DNA of 64,000 nucleotides from Tubulanus polymorphus (taxonomy: Eukaryota; Nemertea; Palaeonemertea; Tubulaniformes; Tubulanidae): the NCBI RefSeq assembly GCF_964204645.1, contig NC_134034.1, positions 3,008,072-3,072,071 on the forward strand, in the 5' to 3' direction. A program made the position numbers and the translations under genes. This document shows, piece by piece, positions 43,701 through 56,324 of this stretch (its first letter is position 1; each line of letters starts with the position of its first letter). The notes under the pieces are model-generated. The model was not told where the DNA came from and did not search any database. It was given only the letters and a program-made list of their open reading frames with translations.

Positions 43701-44444
43701 GATGTTATAAGTGATCTTACCTTGTGTGTTGAGATGTCTAAACGTGCTGTTGAAGCGACTGAGGAATGTCTCATTTTACGGATTGAATCTTGCGAGTTTT
43801 ATACATTTTCTGGCCTGAATAATATTTGAACAGAAGTTGCCAAACGGCTTCAGATTAAACAATTCACTGAACAATAGATTTAATACCATCGATTTACAGG
43901 ATCGATCGCTGCTTTGTTTGATTAATCTTTGGCGCCTGTTATTCTACCCGTATTTTGCTGGAAATTTGAAGGACGGTCGTGTTGGCGGTTTTAAATTTTC
44001 ATCCAGACATGAATTAGATTAGTCGAATGTCCACAGTCTCAAACGTTGTGAACAGATAATAAGATCAAACCTGCTTTGTACGAATTGGATTTTCTTTTTT
44101 TTAACGAGAATCTATTCATTCAAAAAAAATTAAACGAACATGATGTTTCAAATGATCTCACCCTAAAGAGATCACCGCTAGGCGTGATTACTTCCAGAAG
44201 GCTGCTGTAGATTTGAATTGAAGTTTTAGATATTAACCGAACTGATATTCGACAGACTTGAGACTTCTCTTGCTGTTTCGCAGAAAACCTTTTTGATTTC
44301 CTCCGGATTATAAGCTTTATCGTTATCATTATTATTTTCCTTCCCTTTTCCAAGCAGATAATTCCCAAACGTCAGCCTAAGGGTCCACGCTACTTAGCGA
44401 ATTTCTAGAAAATATTCTAAGGATTTTACCTAACTTCCGTACCC

Positions 44445-44935
44445 AAAGTGGCTGTGGACTGTGGAACTGGGTCCACTGTAGAAGTAGGTCCATAACCGTA
44501 GAACTTGGCTCGAAGTAGGCGCAGAACTGTGAAACTGGATCCGCAAGGTCCGCAACTGTGGACCTGGGTAACTGGGCCGATCATGTAGAAGCAGATCTAG
44601 AAAATGTGGAACTGGGTCCTTACTGTTTAGTTACGCCCGGATCTCGAACTGGGTCAATAAACTCAGTGTTGTCTAAAACTGTACTTGGGATAGGTAGAAG
44701 TAGATCCAGAACTATGGAACTGGGTCAACAAGAACTGTGGAACTAGATCCACAACTAGAGGTAGGTCCCAAACTGTGGAACTGGGTTCAGGGCTGTGGAT
44801 AGAACTGTAGAAACAGATGAACAACGTGTGGAATTGAACCCAGATCTTTCAAAAGTGGATCTAGTTTTATTGAACTTGGTCCAGGATTGTGGAATCTGTG
44901 TTGAACTGAGGAATTTGGTCTCAACCTGAAAAAGC
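44445..44935. repeat. GTGGAACTGGGTCC-type minisatellite, copy 2
   Basis: Homologous to 7580-8075 with few changes. Confidence 0.75.
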
Positions 44936-45897
44936 TGATGTTTTGACATAAAAATCTATTGCAACTCGTTTGTTTTCTGTATGCAGTTACATTGTCGAGA
45001 ACTTGTTCAAATTGGGGGAAATTGGCGAACAGAAAACTTATTACGCCAATCCCCCCCCCCCCACTTCCTCGGTAAAAATCAACATCCAGATTTCACAGCT
45101 AATCTCGAACAAAATACTGCAATTGAATTCGTATGTTGAAAAACTTAGTTTTAAAAATTTTCCGGGGTATTTCTTTACAATTCACCTTGGATAGTGATCC
45201 CTTGACCAAGCTACGTGCATAAAATGGACTAATCAAGCAACATGCACAAACAACAACATGCACAAAAAATTAGATTATCATACGACGTATAGTTTTGTAA
45301 ATTTCTATGAAGAAATATATAGTTTGAATGATATGATGAATATGTATGTGCATATGTGTTTGCTAGATATTATTGTAGAAGTATCTATCTATTTTCATTT
45401 AGGTTTTTATACTTAAGTTGATAGAAAACCGAACCTAGGGGGATTTGTTTCAGGGGCGGATTTAGACCGTGTGGACCGTGTGGCCCGACACGGTCGGAAT
45501 TTTAAAGTGCCTTTTTATTTTTTCTTTGTATGAAAATTTGCCGTTGTAAGGTTGGTAAGGGAACTGTCTGATTAAACACTGGATCGTGTTCGAACAATAA
45601 TGTTTTTACTGCCGATATTTGAGTTTACACAGTTCACTTCTGTTATCTCTAGAACGCTAACACTATGTAGCCTATCCCATCATCAAACACACGACCATTC
45701 AAACTAGACGTCACATTGCCAGTCGTCTGTTACTAGGCCTACTGATTACACATTGAACTCACACTAATTCTGAGAACTAGTGGTGTAGAATTCGACCTTC
45801 AAACACGATCAGCGAAAAAGATTTTCTGAATAACAAATGCAATTCGTACGCACGGTGTATGGTTTTATCAAACCACCACGATGAATACAAGTTTTCC

Positions 45898-46280
45898 TGT
45901 AGATAAATGAGGAAATCCCACACTTCGAATTTTAAAATCATACGATCAAATTTATCATAATGAAACCACAACGTTTCGGCTGTTGACTAACAGCCATCAT
46001 CAGGTAGAATGACCAAAAAAACGAGTAACAAAGCATAAACTCGCAGGATCTAAAATAGAAGCAGTGTATCAAAACTAAAGATAAACAGACCAAGCATTAA
46101 ATGTTTATCTTTAGTTTTGATTCACTGTTTAGATCCTGCGAGTTAATATGCTTTGTTACTTGTTTTTCTGGTCATTCCACCTGATGATGGCTGTTAGTCA
46201 ACAACTCTGTGGTTTCGAAATAATAAATTCTATCCTATAATTTAATTCGAAGTGTGGGATTTCTTTATTTATCTACAGTA
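45898..46280. mobile_element. Fold-back element with hammerhead-like core, copy 2
   Basis: Same inverted arms as 9045-9425. The minus-strand core is intact: CTGATGA at 46003-45997, the 7-bp stem, and GAAAC from 45977. Confidence 0.6.
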
Positions 46281-47214
46281 TACACGGATTATAGTGTTTA
46301 TTCGACAACTAAGTTTTCCTGTATTTATCATAATTTCCGGATTCTTGCGGTTCCTGGCATTTCAATCGGCATGATGTATAGTATTGTTAACCATATTTCA
46401 TCAGATTGCAAAATAGAATCACTAAAATTCAATAAAGTATCTTACAGTTTGTTTTCATGTTCTTGTATTGCAATGGTATTTTGATAATTTTCTGTCCCAT
46501 TCAGAAATCGCTTCAGCTTTTCGGAAAGTTTCCGGAGATTTGTCATATCAGATTTTATTTTCCTAATCATTTGCTAGTGTCTTCTAATCAAATAAGATTT
46601 GCTCAACAGAATGAATTTGACGACTTGTTCCTAAGACATTTTCACCAACGTGCTTTTAAAATGCACTGGGAAATAACATCATTCAGGGATTCAGGTTTTG
46701 ACTCTTTTCTAAAGGATTTCAAGAATTGAACTGCGTGGCAGTTTCAATCCGACCACGATTTCTGTACAAAATTTCCCACTTGTGAACTAAGAAAAAAATA
46801 AGGCTTGGGGAATTTCTTTTTGCGATTTTTCAAACAAAAATGTTTCAAAAAGTTTCACCACCTATCAGCGTTTGGCTCAGTGTCAATCAACGACTGTACA
46901 ACAGCTCTCAAACTTTCTTTAGATTGGATATTCTATTTAATTCCTGATGAGTTGGCTTCCAAAGTCGGTTGGCGTCCCTAAAATTGGTACTATGTTATGT
47001 TAATTTTGTCATAAAAGTTGTAATACTTAGACAATAAAGTTGTATACATTAAAATCGAAATTTTGTGATGCTGCTCCCTCGCGCATTTCAAACAGCAGCC
47101 ACTGCGCATCCCGTGACGTAATACCAGCCTCTGAGGCATCGCGTCTAATCCTTAGCTCCCGAGGTTGTTTACGCAACTGTCAAAAATCGGAAATAAATCA
47201 GAAACGACCTGAAA

Positions 47215-50200
47215 ATGCCGCGACTCGTCGAATGCGTGCCCAATTTCTCAGAAGGACGACATAAAGAGGTTAATATCGACTCATAAATAAGGAAGATATT
47301 CGTGAGGTCGCTCTAATCAATCTGTTAAAAGTCTGAAAATACACACACACCCCCAATTCAATTCAAATCAACTTTTTTTTTTAGTTTCGGAATTTTATAC
47401 TGTCAAACTCGGGACGGATTTCGATGTTATGGTCAATCTATGGACAAATGTATATCAGTTAGGATGTTGAATTAGGATTTTGAGTAGAATTCATTGTCTT
47501 GATCACTGTGATTGAAGTCTGCTGAAAATGATCTGTGACTGTGTGGTGTGGTTTTTCCGACTGGAGCCGGATCGGATCAGTAAAAAGACAGGACAGGGGG
47601 CTGATCTAGTGACTCCGATCTAGCCTAGGTTATTGAAATCTGATCAAAATAAATTCATTTTCGATTAATTTTCTGCTCGGATCTCATTCGGTCTTCCGAT
47701 CCGAACATTAGGTGAATCGCGCATCGAAATTAATTCTGATTAGTCTTTACAGTTCAATGTGGCACGATTTTCATACATCATGCATAGAATTTGAGAAATT
47801 ATTGTTACATTTTAACCCTTTCAGTGCTGGCTAATTAATACCCTATAGGGCTGAAGATAATTTGAAAATTCTGAAAAATTCCACCCTAGTGTGTTGAATA
47901 ACGGGAATAGCACTATAGTGCGTCTACACCGCGGCGCGGTGTATCATTAGTTACTAATATTTCTCTATGTTTGACAGGTGCTGCCATCTTTCAGGAGAGA
48001 TAATTAGTAATTACTAATTAAATCAATACACCGCAGTGCGGTGTACTAGCAAAATCCATTACTGATTCGCACTGCGGTGTAGATGCACTGAAAGGGTTAA
48101 TGGAGTTTGAGAAAAATCTAGTGTAAACTTCTTACAGTACACTAGCGACACCTGGTGGATAATGGTTGAATTCACCTGCCGCAGTAGGAGCGTTGTCGCC
48201 GTGGTCTGCCCTACATCGAAACCATCATTGTATTGTTATCATTCAGGTTGTCGAAGCTATTGCCGCGGCGATCCAATCAACGGATGGCTGTTCTCTTCTC
48301 GACGTCGACCCCGGCGCGTCGACCAACAGGACCGTGTACACGTTCGTCGGATCTCCGGACGCCGTTGTAGAGGGCGCTTTGAACGCGGCTCGGGCGGCCG
48401 CTCAGCTAATCGACATGACTCGGCATAGCGGTACGTGTAGGCCTACCTCTCTGATTAAGCCCGCTTTAATTCCTGTTACATTAATCCTGATTTCGATCCG
48501 ATGGGGATGTTACTTTTGTCCATTTGAAATACGGTGGAACTTCAGGCGCCGGTTGCACAGTCATGGCCCAGATTTAAAACCAGTCTAAGACTAACTTCAT
48601 TCTATAGCCAATCTAACAACTTAAGACTGGTCTTTAGAATAAGTAAGTCTCTAGGGCCCATTTGCATAGAAGAAATACAAAAGTGGTCCTAAATCTTAAG
48701 ACTAGTCTTAAGTTGTCTTAAGACTAGTCTTAAGACAAGACTAGTCTTAAGTTGTCTTAAGACTAGTCTTAAGACTATTGAACAAAGAAGGTTTTAGACT
48801 AGGTCTTAAATCTTAGCCTTGACTGTGCAACCGACCCCTGACTTAGGAACTGGCTCATTGAGGCATCAGCTAAAACCCAGGCATCGGCTAAAACTCAGGG
48901 CCCACTTTAGCAGTCATGCCTTAGACTTAAGACCAGTCTTAAGATTTAAGACCACTTTTGGACTTATGTCACGACTGTGCAACTTGCCCAATTGCCAATT
49001 TACATAGTCATGGCTTAGATTTAAGACGAGTCTTAGACCATCTTCATTCTACAGCCTATGTAAAAACCATTCTTACATCTAAAGCCACTCGTACAACTTG
49101 AGCCGAGTCTAAAAAATCTTATAGACCACTTTAGACTCCCGGGTGACGTGCAAATTTTTTAGTTCTGAAAATATTTTGATTTCAGGAGAACACCCGCGGT
49201 TCGGAGCTCTAGACGTTTGTCCGTTTATTCCGTTACAAGACGTTACGATGGAGGAATGCGTGGAATGCGCTAAAGAATTTGGAGAACGCCTCTCAATGGA
49301 ATTAGGGGTGCCAGGTAACGTATCCATATATCCATTAATGAACCTTTTCTAGTCTTAGGTTGCGATATGTTTGGGGCAGTATTTATGGTTCTGTCCTAAT
49401 AAAGCTTTTGTAAGCAGTTTGAGATGTCCCTTTGTGTGTATATTTTGTGTATATTTATTTTATTATTGTGACATGTAGTCATAAGTCTTCTTTACCAACA
49501 TATAATATATACATTTCAACACTACCCAGCCCTCAACGGGCTTATAAGTCACCATTAATTAGATTTATTTATAAATATATATATTTGATAGTTAGCCATT
49601 AATATTTGAAACTGTTGTTGTTTTGTTAGTTCTTGGAAGTCATGCACCTCCTGTGACATATCCACAAAAAGTTTATACCGTTCTTGTTTGTTTTTCTTGC
49701 ATGACATAATAAAGTGAAATTCATCTTTGTATGCGGATTGAGATTGAGATTCTGGGCTATAGGGCCTACACGTCAGTTCTAAATTAACCCTTTATACACC
49801 ACAAAGGATCCAGGATTTCAGGGACGGGGTGCACAAATTAGGAAGGGGATTTGGGCGTCCTCCCCCAGAAAACTTTTCAAAATGAGATGCGAGGAGACGC
49901 GTTTTAGGCACGATCGTGGCGCCTCATTTCTACTCACAAATTGAATAACGATTTTATCCAAATTCACTTCATTTTCTATGGAAAACCAATTACAAAATAG
50001 CGAGGACTTTAGGAGGGGAGTGCACGTGCTGTCGCTGATGCAGTTTGAGATTTTCTCCGCGCAATGTCGAAGGAAGTTTCCGTTCTAAGTCGACCCTCTC
50101 GACGCGTTTTGAGATTTTTTTTTTTCGCGACAGTTTGTTGACTGCGTTATTGTTTTCGTTATTTGTAGTGTATTTATACGGCGAAGCCGTCACCGACGAG

Positions 50201-53200
50201 GAGCACTTGAAATACCGGAAATCGTTACCGCAAGTTCGTTCCGGGGAATACGAGGGAATACTGGACAAAGTAAGTTACGAAGTTCATACTATCACAAATT
50301 TGACCGGCGAAATGCTAAAACTAGTTGCTCATTCGATTGTTTAATTCAGATCGGTAAGCCCGAGTGGAGCCCGAACTACGGCCCGGCTGAATTCGTGCCC
50401 CACTGGGGAGCTACGGCGACCGGCGCGCGCAAGTTCCTCGTCGCCTACAACGTAAACTTGCTGTCGACGAAAGAACAGGCGCACAGGATCGCGTTAGATA
50501 TCCGAGAACAGGGCCGCGGAAAAGACCAGGTAATACATACACGTATACACGTCAGAGTTTAGAGTTTAGATGAGTTTTACGTCCCAACTGCAATTAGTTA
50601 CAGCGTAACCCTAGTGGGTCTTAAGAGACGGCCAGGACCTTTTAAAGGTTGTTATGGCTCACAACTGACAGTTAGCAGAGCTTTGTCCATGGTAGTTTCG
50701 ACAGGTGGTTTCGAATTAGGACTTCGGTTCTGGGAGGGAGAGAGAGGGTGAGTGAGGGAGAGAGAGAAATTCCTTCGCTTTCTCTGAGAGGCAGTGAGAA
50801 GAAAAAGCGGGGGAGAGGGAAGAGGCAGAAGACAGAAGGAAGAGAGGCAGGAAGGGTGGGAAGAGGGCGAGAAAGAAGAAAGACAGAGGGGAGAGGTGAG
50901 GTAGTAAATGGACAGAGGGAGAAGAGACAGGTCGGGAGAGAGGGCAGAGAAAGGTGGAAAGGGAAGAAAGAGACGGTGAGAGTCAGGTAGAGAGAAAGAG
51001 GAATGGAGAATTGAAGCGATTTATTGCACCTTGGGCCAGTTCCATAGTCGAGACTTAAGTCCAAAATTGGTCTTGAATCTTAAGACTGGTCTTTAAGCTG
51101 TTAGATTAGCTATATAACTAAAAGAGTCTTAGACCAGTCTTAAGTCTTAAGTCATGACTATGGAACCGGCCCCAGTTGAACTATAACGGAGACTTAATTT
51201 TTGTTGATAAATTCTATTTTCAGCCCGGTAGTTTCAAGAACGTGCAGGCTATCGGTTGGTGGTTGGAAGAGGCTGAACTCGCTCAGGTCTCTGCTAATAT
51301 CACCGATTTCGACGTCACGCCGATACACGAGGTTTTCGAAGCTTGCGTCGAAGATGCGAAGGTAAAAACTAGACTTTGATTATTTATTAATTCAAATTTC
51401 CGAATGAGTCTTTCTCGATGAAAACATTGATGAGTGCGATAACTTATTTTAGGTTCATTCATTTACTACGTCATCCTCCCTCGGCGGGGACTCGAACCTG
51501 ATAGGATCGCTACACTCAGCCACGGCACGAACACCTACCACAGTAGACCGGGTGCGCAGGTACACGCGCAGCTTTGCCGCACGAAAACTTGCGGCACCAA
51601 TCAGATTGCTCGTTGTATAATCGCTGAGATTAATTTCACGGAAGAACTATAAATGGGAAAACCCGTGCAAAAATAAAACGGGGTATCTGATTGGCTGATA
51701 ATGACATCATCTAAGCTGCGCACTCGGTCTAGCGTGGCAGGGTTTTGTACAGTGGCAATCTCGATGCCATCAGGTTCGAATCCCTGCCGGGGAGGAGGAT
51801 GTTACTATGTAGGCATTAAGCTAGAAATTTTGGAAAAGATGACAGAATTCTCATTTTATGCGTACGTCATAAGTCATCCTTTTGGTGTCGCACTCAGGCA
51901 TCCTCAATTCCAATCAGTTTAATCTAAGAGACTTATTCGACGTATTTCGAAACTAATAAAGTTCCGACATTCAACAATATTTGCTACGATTGCAGGAGAT
52001 GAATTTACCGGTGACCGGTTCGCAGATAGTCGGACTGGTTCCGCTAGCCGCGATCTTGCAGGCCGCCGATTATTACATGCGCAAAGAGAACCTGTTTATT
52101 TTGGACGAGTCGCAGAAAATCCGTCTGGTCGTTGATCGACTCGGGCTTCACTCGTTAGCGGAATTCAATCCGAAAGAAAGAATCATCGAGTAAGTTGGAG
52201 AGGGGTGAGAGGCGGGCGGGGCTCCTGATTTAGGGGCCAGTTGCACAGTCGTGACTTCAGTCCAAAAGTGGTCTTAAATCTTAAGACTGGTCTTAAGTTG
52301 TTAGATTGGCTATAGAACTAAGTTGGTCTTAGAATGGTCTTAAATCTAAGCCATGACTACGCAACTGGCCCCAGGTTTGTAGCGAGTAACAAAGGGGTTC
52401 TTTTTTGAGGAAAAAAATTTTAAAGGCCCTGATTTGGGCTTACTTATCACAAAATAATGTCACAAAAAGTGCTGCTCAGGGCTACTTTGTGACTTGAAAG
52501 CTATCCGAAAAATTTAAGTGAATCTGGGTTTGGTAAACATCCTTTTGATGGACATTTGTCTCTGATCAAGTCCATGTATGGTATGCGTTATCAGATCATA
52601 AGGTGAAACTAAGAGTGTTTGAAAGTTGTCACTCTTCAGTCACAGTTTGTATCGATGTGAATATTCTTCAGACCGAGTTCATCGTAGATGATTAAAATCA
52701 GTTGCGTTTAAACATGAGAAATTGATGTGGTATCATCGGTTCATTTGTTCGTTCGAAATTGGAAACGCGTTTCGTCTATTTATAGGTATATGGTTGAAAC
52801 GGAGAAAGAGGGACCGCTCGTCAGTATGCAATTGAAGAATTTCATCTATAACGTTGGTTACCGCTCGGCTGCACCAGGGGGCGGCTCAGTTGCCGCATTA
52901 AACGCTACTATGGTATGTGTTACGGAACAGATCCATTCCAATTCTATCCCAAAGCTTCTGCGGCAATTTCAGAACTGCCAACTGTTCCCGATTTTCAGTA
53001 TTTGTTAGTATTTTACAATGAGAAGTACTGATTTGATGCATACAGAAAAATTACATATGTTACCGAGGGTCTTACTGTTGATTACTGATTAATTTCAACA
53101 GAAATACGATAGATGTTACTGAGGGTCTTTCTGTTGATTACTGATTAATTTCAACAGAAATATGATAGATGTTACCGCAGGTCTTAATGTTGATTACTGA

Positions 53201-55949
53201 TTAATTTCAACAGAAATATGAAAGATGTTACCGCGGGTCTTAATGTTGATTACTGATTAATTTGAACAGAAATATGGAAGATGTTACTGAGGGTCTTACT
53301 GTTGATTACTGATTCATTTGAACAGAAATATGAAAGATGTTACTGAGGGTCTTACTGTTGATTACTGATTCATTTGAACAGAAATATGAAAGATGTTACT
53401 GTAGGTCTTAATGTTGATTACTGATTAATTTGAAGAGAAATATGAAAGATGTCACTGTAGGTCATAATGTTGATTACTGATTAATTTGAAGAGAAATATG
53501 AAAGATGTTACTGTAGGTCTTAATGTTGATTACTGATTAATTTGAACAAAAATATGAAAGATGTTACTGAGGGTCTTACTGTCGATTACTGATTAATTTG
53601 AACAGAAATATGAAAGATGTTACTGAGGGTCTTACTGTCGATTACTGATTAATTTGAACAGAAATATGAAAGGTGTTACTGAGGGTCTTAACTGTTGATT
53701 GCTGATTAATTTGAAGATTTTCTTTCATATTTCGATGAAATTTTTTTGAAAAAAAATTCAACTTGTTACTGATAGCACTTTTCAGAGGTCGGCAGCCCTG
53801 CAATTCGATACTATATTGCAAATCTTGCGCGTCTGCATTGTAGGGGGCGGCACTAGGATCGATGGTCGGGCAGTTGACGTACGGCAAGCGAGTATTCGAA
53901 AGTTTGGACGCGACGATGCGGCGTTTGATTCCGCCGTTTTATAAAACGATGAAAGATCTGATGGGTTTCATCGACGCGGACGCCGAGGCTTTCAACGATT
54001 ACATGACGGCGCTGAAGTTACCGAAATCGACACCGGACGAACAAGAGAGGTAATTATTCGAATACACGTCTTTCGCCTCGAGGTACTGGCGTGATTTTCT
54101 TGTTCTAGACAATGGGAACTGTGGCATTTGGTGATTCCGATTGTGACAAGTGAGCTAGTATTCAGGAGTCAGTTTCATGAAAAAGTTTAAGCCTAAATCA
54201 GTTAGGTTTGACTTGTTGTCCTCATTGGAACTATGCAGTAACCAATAGCGATTACACCAAATATTTTAGTAAAACTTTTTGGTGAAAATGGGCCCTGTAA
54301 GACATTACATTATTATTATTATTATTATTACTATTTTTATTACTGATTATGATTATTGTTATTATCTTCATTCATCATGGGGCGCTCCTCTTGTACAGCC
54401 TTATGGTTCTAGGCGTGTCCTTAACATTCAATGAACATTAATGTAATCTAACGTATCTATGTATTGTATGTAATTGTTATTTGAAGTGAAAAATAAATTC
54501 AAATTCGTATTCACCCCTGCAGGTCTATACAGATAAACAAAATTTTCAAAATGTCACGTATTTTATTTGCAGGCGTACAGTGGCGATGCAACGCGGTTTG
54601 AAATCGGCGATCGACGTGCCGATGACTGTCATCAGAAGATCGAACGAATTGTGGCCGGCGTTGAAGGAAATGTCGCAAGTCGCGAATATCAACTGTAAAT
54701 CAGATCTACAGGTAAACGAGGGCGTATCCCGGAAAACATGGAAAGGGGGTGGACGTGTCCAGAGGTGAAAGGAAGGGCCCGCGTCCCAAAATGTTACGGT
54801 CTTGGAGGCATAAAATCCTGCGTAGGGAGTTCGGATAATTGTGACAAAAAAAATTGAAAATTAGGTTTTGGATACAAGCAATTATGTAATTAGGGGCGAA
54901 TCCTGGAATAGGGGCCGAATACATCTGAGGTCTAGTTGTATGCATGTACTTGGTTCATGAGTGCGAACACGGCAGGAGGTTTCAGTTCAGGTCTCAGTTC
55001 TACAGGGGGCGGTTTTACAGACTGGTATTACCTTTACCCCTGGAGTTAACTTGGTTCATTTTCAATCTAGTTTGCCCCCGGGTTAAAGGTAATACCGGTC
55101 TATAAAACCAAGCCCGGATTCATTCAAGGTCCTCGGGTCTCAGTTATACAGATCTATTCAAATCGATCGCATACCCCTAAACTATCTCTATTTCTACAAT
55201 AGGTTGGCGCACGGTGTCTGGAATCAGGAGTGCTCGGAGCTTTCTGGAACGTCGAGATCAACGTTAAAGATATCAGCGATGAAGAGTATAAAACTAAGGT
55301 GAATGAACCAGTTGCACAGTTCTGAACCCGGTTCCGAAATAGTCGGTTAAGCTTTAGCCTTTTCAGTGCTGACTGATTTATTCCCAGCATTAAGTGTCGT
55401 GCAGATAATTTGAAAATCTTCAAAAATTCCAGCCCAGCGTCGCATAAAACAGGCATACCACTTGTGAGTACACCCCGGTGCGGTGTATCATTAGTAACTA
55501 ATATTTCACTGTGTTTGACAGGTGCTGCCATCTTTCAATAGGGATGCAAATTAATTAATGATGCACCGCGACGCAGTGTACTAACAAAGTCTATCATTGA
55601 TTTATACATTGCACTGCAGTGTAGACACACTGCAAGGGTTAGATGAAATTAAAGATCTTAGTTCATTTCTAAACATTTTGACTTTTAAAGGTCAAATCAT
55701 GCACATGAACTATTGCACTGGGTCCAGAGAGTTTCAAAACTGCCGAACTGGGTCAAAGAACTTTTACTCGATCAAGGCTTTTAGAATGCCACTTGCCTGA
55801 AGTGAACCCTGTAAAGATCCATCATGGACCTGTTTTCTAAAAATGTATTTCTTTTATTCTAGCTGTTAACCGAGGCAGAAGAGGCGGTCCGTGTCGCCAA
55901 CGAAAATTGTTCGGCCATCTTGGAAATTCTACGCAACAGGAAGGAATAA
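47215..55949 (+). CDS. FTCD: Formimidoyltransferase-cyclodeaminase
   Basis: Twelve exons: 47215-47268, 48247-48430, 49186-49314, 50169-50269, 50350-50529, 51224-51361, 51996-52189, 52786-52912, 53844-54049, 54573-54711, 55203-55298 and 55863-55949. All have GT..AG borders and join in frame to 544 residues (human FTCD 541). FTCD moves the formimino group from formiminoglutamate to tetrahydrofolate and then deaminates it to methenyl-THF, the last step of histidine breakdown. The N-terminal transferase domain has [27 protein letters not shown] and [17 protein letters not shown] (with the catalytic His). The middle domain has [16 protein letters not shown] and EQGRGKDQ. The cyclodeaminase domain from about residue 330 has [24 protein letters not shown] and DADAEAF. 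Introns are packed with MITEs and minisatellites. Exons 1-2 and the 5' flank are duplicated at 10361. Confidence 0.96.
47816..48096. mobile_element. TTAA-flanked MITE in FTCD intron 1
   Basis: Same element as 11006-11293, with TTAA at 47812-47815 and 48097-48100. Confidence 0.8.
48548..48837. mobile_element. Palindromic MITE in FTCD intron 2
   Basis: Ends GCGCCGGTTGCACAGTCATG and its near-inverse GACTGTGCAACCGACCCC. The interior is expanded by several tandem CTTAAGACTAGTCTTAAG palindromes. The duplication junction seen at 11886 falls in this element. Two further diverged relatives follow directly (about 48897-48990 and 48990-49115). Confidence 0.7.
50725..51010. repeat. GA-rich low-complexity tract in FTCD intron 5
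   Basis: About 285 bp of GAGAGAG, GGAAGAG and AGACAG words on the plus strand. Frames of 80 and 130 codons across it are compositional artefacts. Confidence 0.85.
51031..51174. mobile_element. GGGCCAGTT MITE in FTCD intron 5
   Basis: Inverted ends GGGCCAGTTCCATAGTC and GACTATGGAACCGGCCCC, with CTTAAGACTGGTCTT in the middle. Same family as 48548 and 52232. Confidence 0.75.
51471..51803. mobile_element. ~333-bp element with tRNA-like inverted ends
   Basis: Left end CCTCCCTCGGCGGGGACTCG followed by AACCTGAT. The right end is the inverse, ATCAGGTTCGAATCCCTGCC then GGGGAGG. Each end resembles a tRNA T-arm plus acceptor strand in opposite orientation, but neither forms a full cloverleaf. It lies in FTCD intron 6. 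The interior word GATTGGCTGATAATGACATC recalls the 13548 insertion. Confidence 0.6.
52232..52373. mobile_element. GGGGCCAGTTGCAC MITE in FTCD intron 7
   Basis: Inverted ends GGGGCCAGTTGCACAGTCGT and GACTACGCAACTGGCCCC with a CTTAAGACTGGTCTTAAG core. It is the most symmetrical copy of the family. Confidence 0.8.
53040..53715. repeat. 56-bp minisatellite in FTCD intron 8
   Basis: About twelve contiguous units of 56 bp share ATGTTACTGAGGGTCTTACT, GTTGATTACTGATTAATTTG and AACAGAAATATGAAAG. Higher-order variants alternate (TACTGAGGG, TACCGCGGG, TACTGTAGG). Confidence 0.9.
55011..55115. mobile_element. GGTTTTAYAGACTGGTAT inverted-repeat MITE
   Basis: Left arm CGGTTTTACAGACTGGTATT and right arm AATACCGGTCTATAAAACC enclose CCTTTACCCC..GGGTTAAAGG. 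In FTCD intron 10. A sister copy is at 58692-58800. Confidence 0.7.
55358..55638. mobile_element. TTAG-flanked MITE, FTCD intron 11
   Basis: Related to the 11006 element. Ends CCTTTTCAGTGC and CACTGCAAGGG are flanked by matching TTAG on both sides, with the same interior GACAGGTGCTGCCATCTTTC. Confidence 0.7.
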
Positions 55950-56037
55950 TTTTGTTACGAGACCGCAGAGAGCCTGTTTATATCTGATCATTTGGGACCA
56001 ATGAAATTTATGAGAAATCTGCGTTGACCCTTTCAGT

Positions 56038-56324
56038 GCTTACTAACTAATATCGGAAAGTGCTGGCGATAATTTGAAAGTATTGAAAAATTTCACCCAC
56101 AATTTTTGTGTTGAAAAACGGGCATATCGCTTTAGTGCCGTGTATTATTAGTTACTACTATTTCACTACGTATACCAGAACATGTGCCGATGTTCGTCGA
56201 CGTTTGAAAATTGATAAGGGGGTTTGTTTGAACTGCCGAACCCCCTAGGGACACCCGCGGTGCTGTACTAGCAAACTCATTACCAATTTGTACACCGCAT
56301 CGCAGTGTAGACGCGCTGAAAGGG
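56038..56324. mobile_element. TTAA-type MITE downstream of FTCD
   Basis: Ends CCCTTTCAGTGC and GCGCTGAAAGGG, flanked by TTGA and TTAA. Diverged interior. Fourth member of the family in the window. Confidence 0.7.

Noticed and set aside
51720-51803. Possible tRNA gene from the GGTTCGAATCCC word
   Set aside because: No D-arm or anticodon stem can be built; it is the end of an inverted-repeat element.
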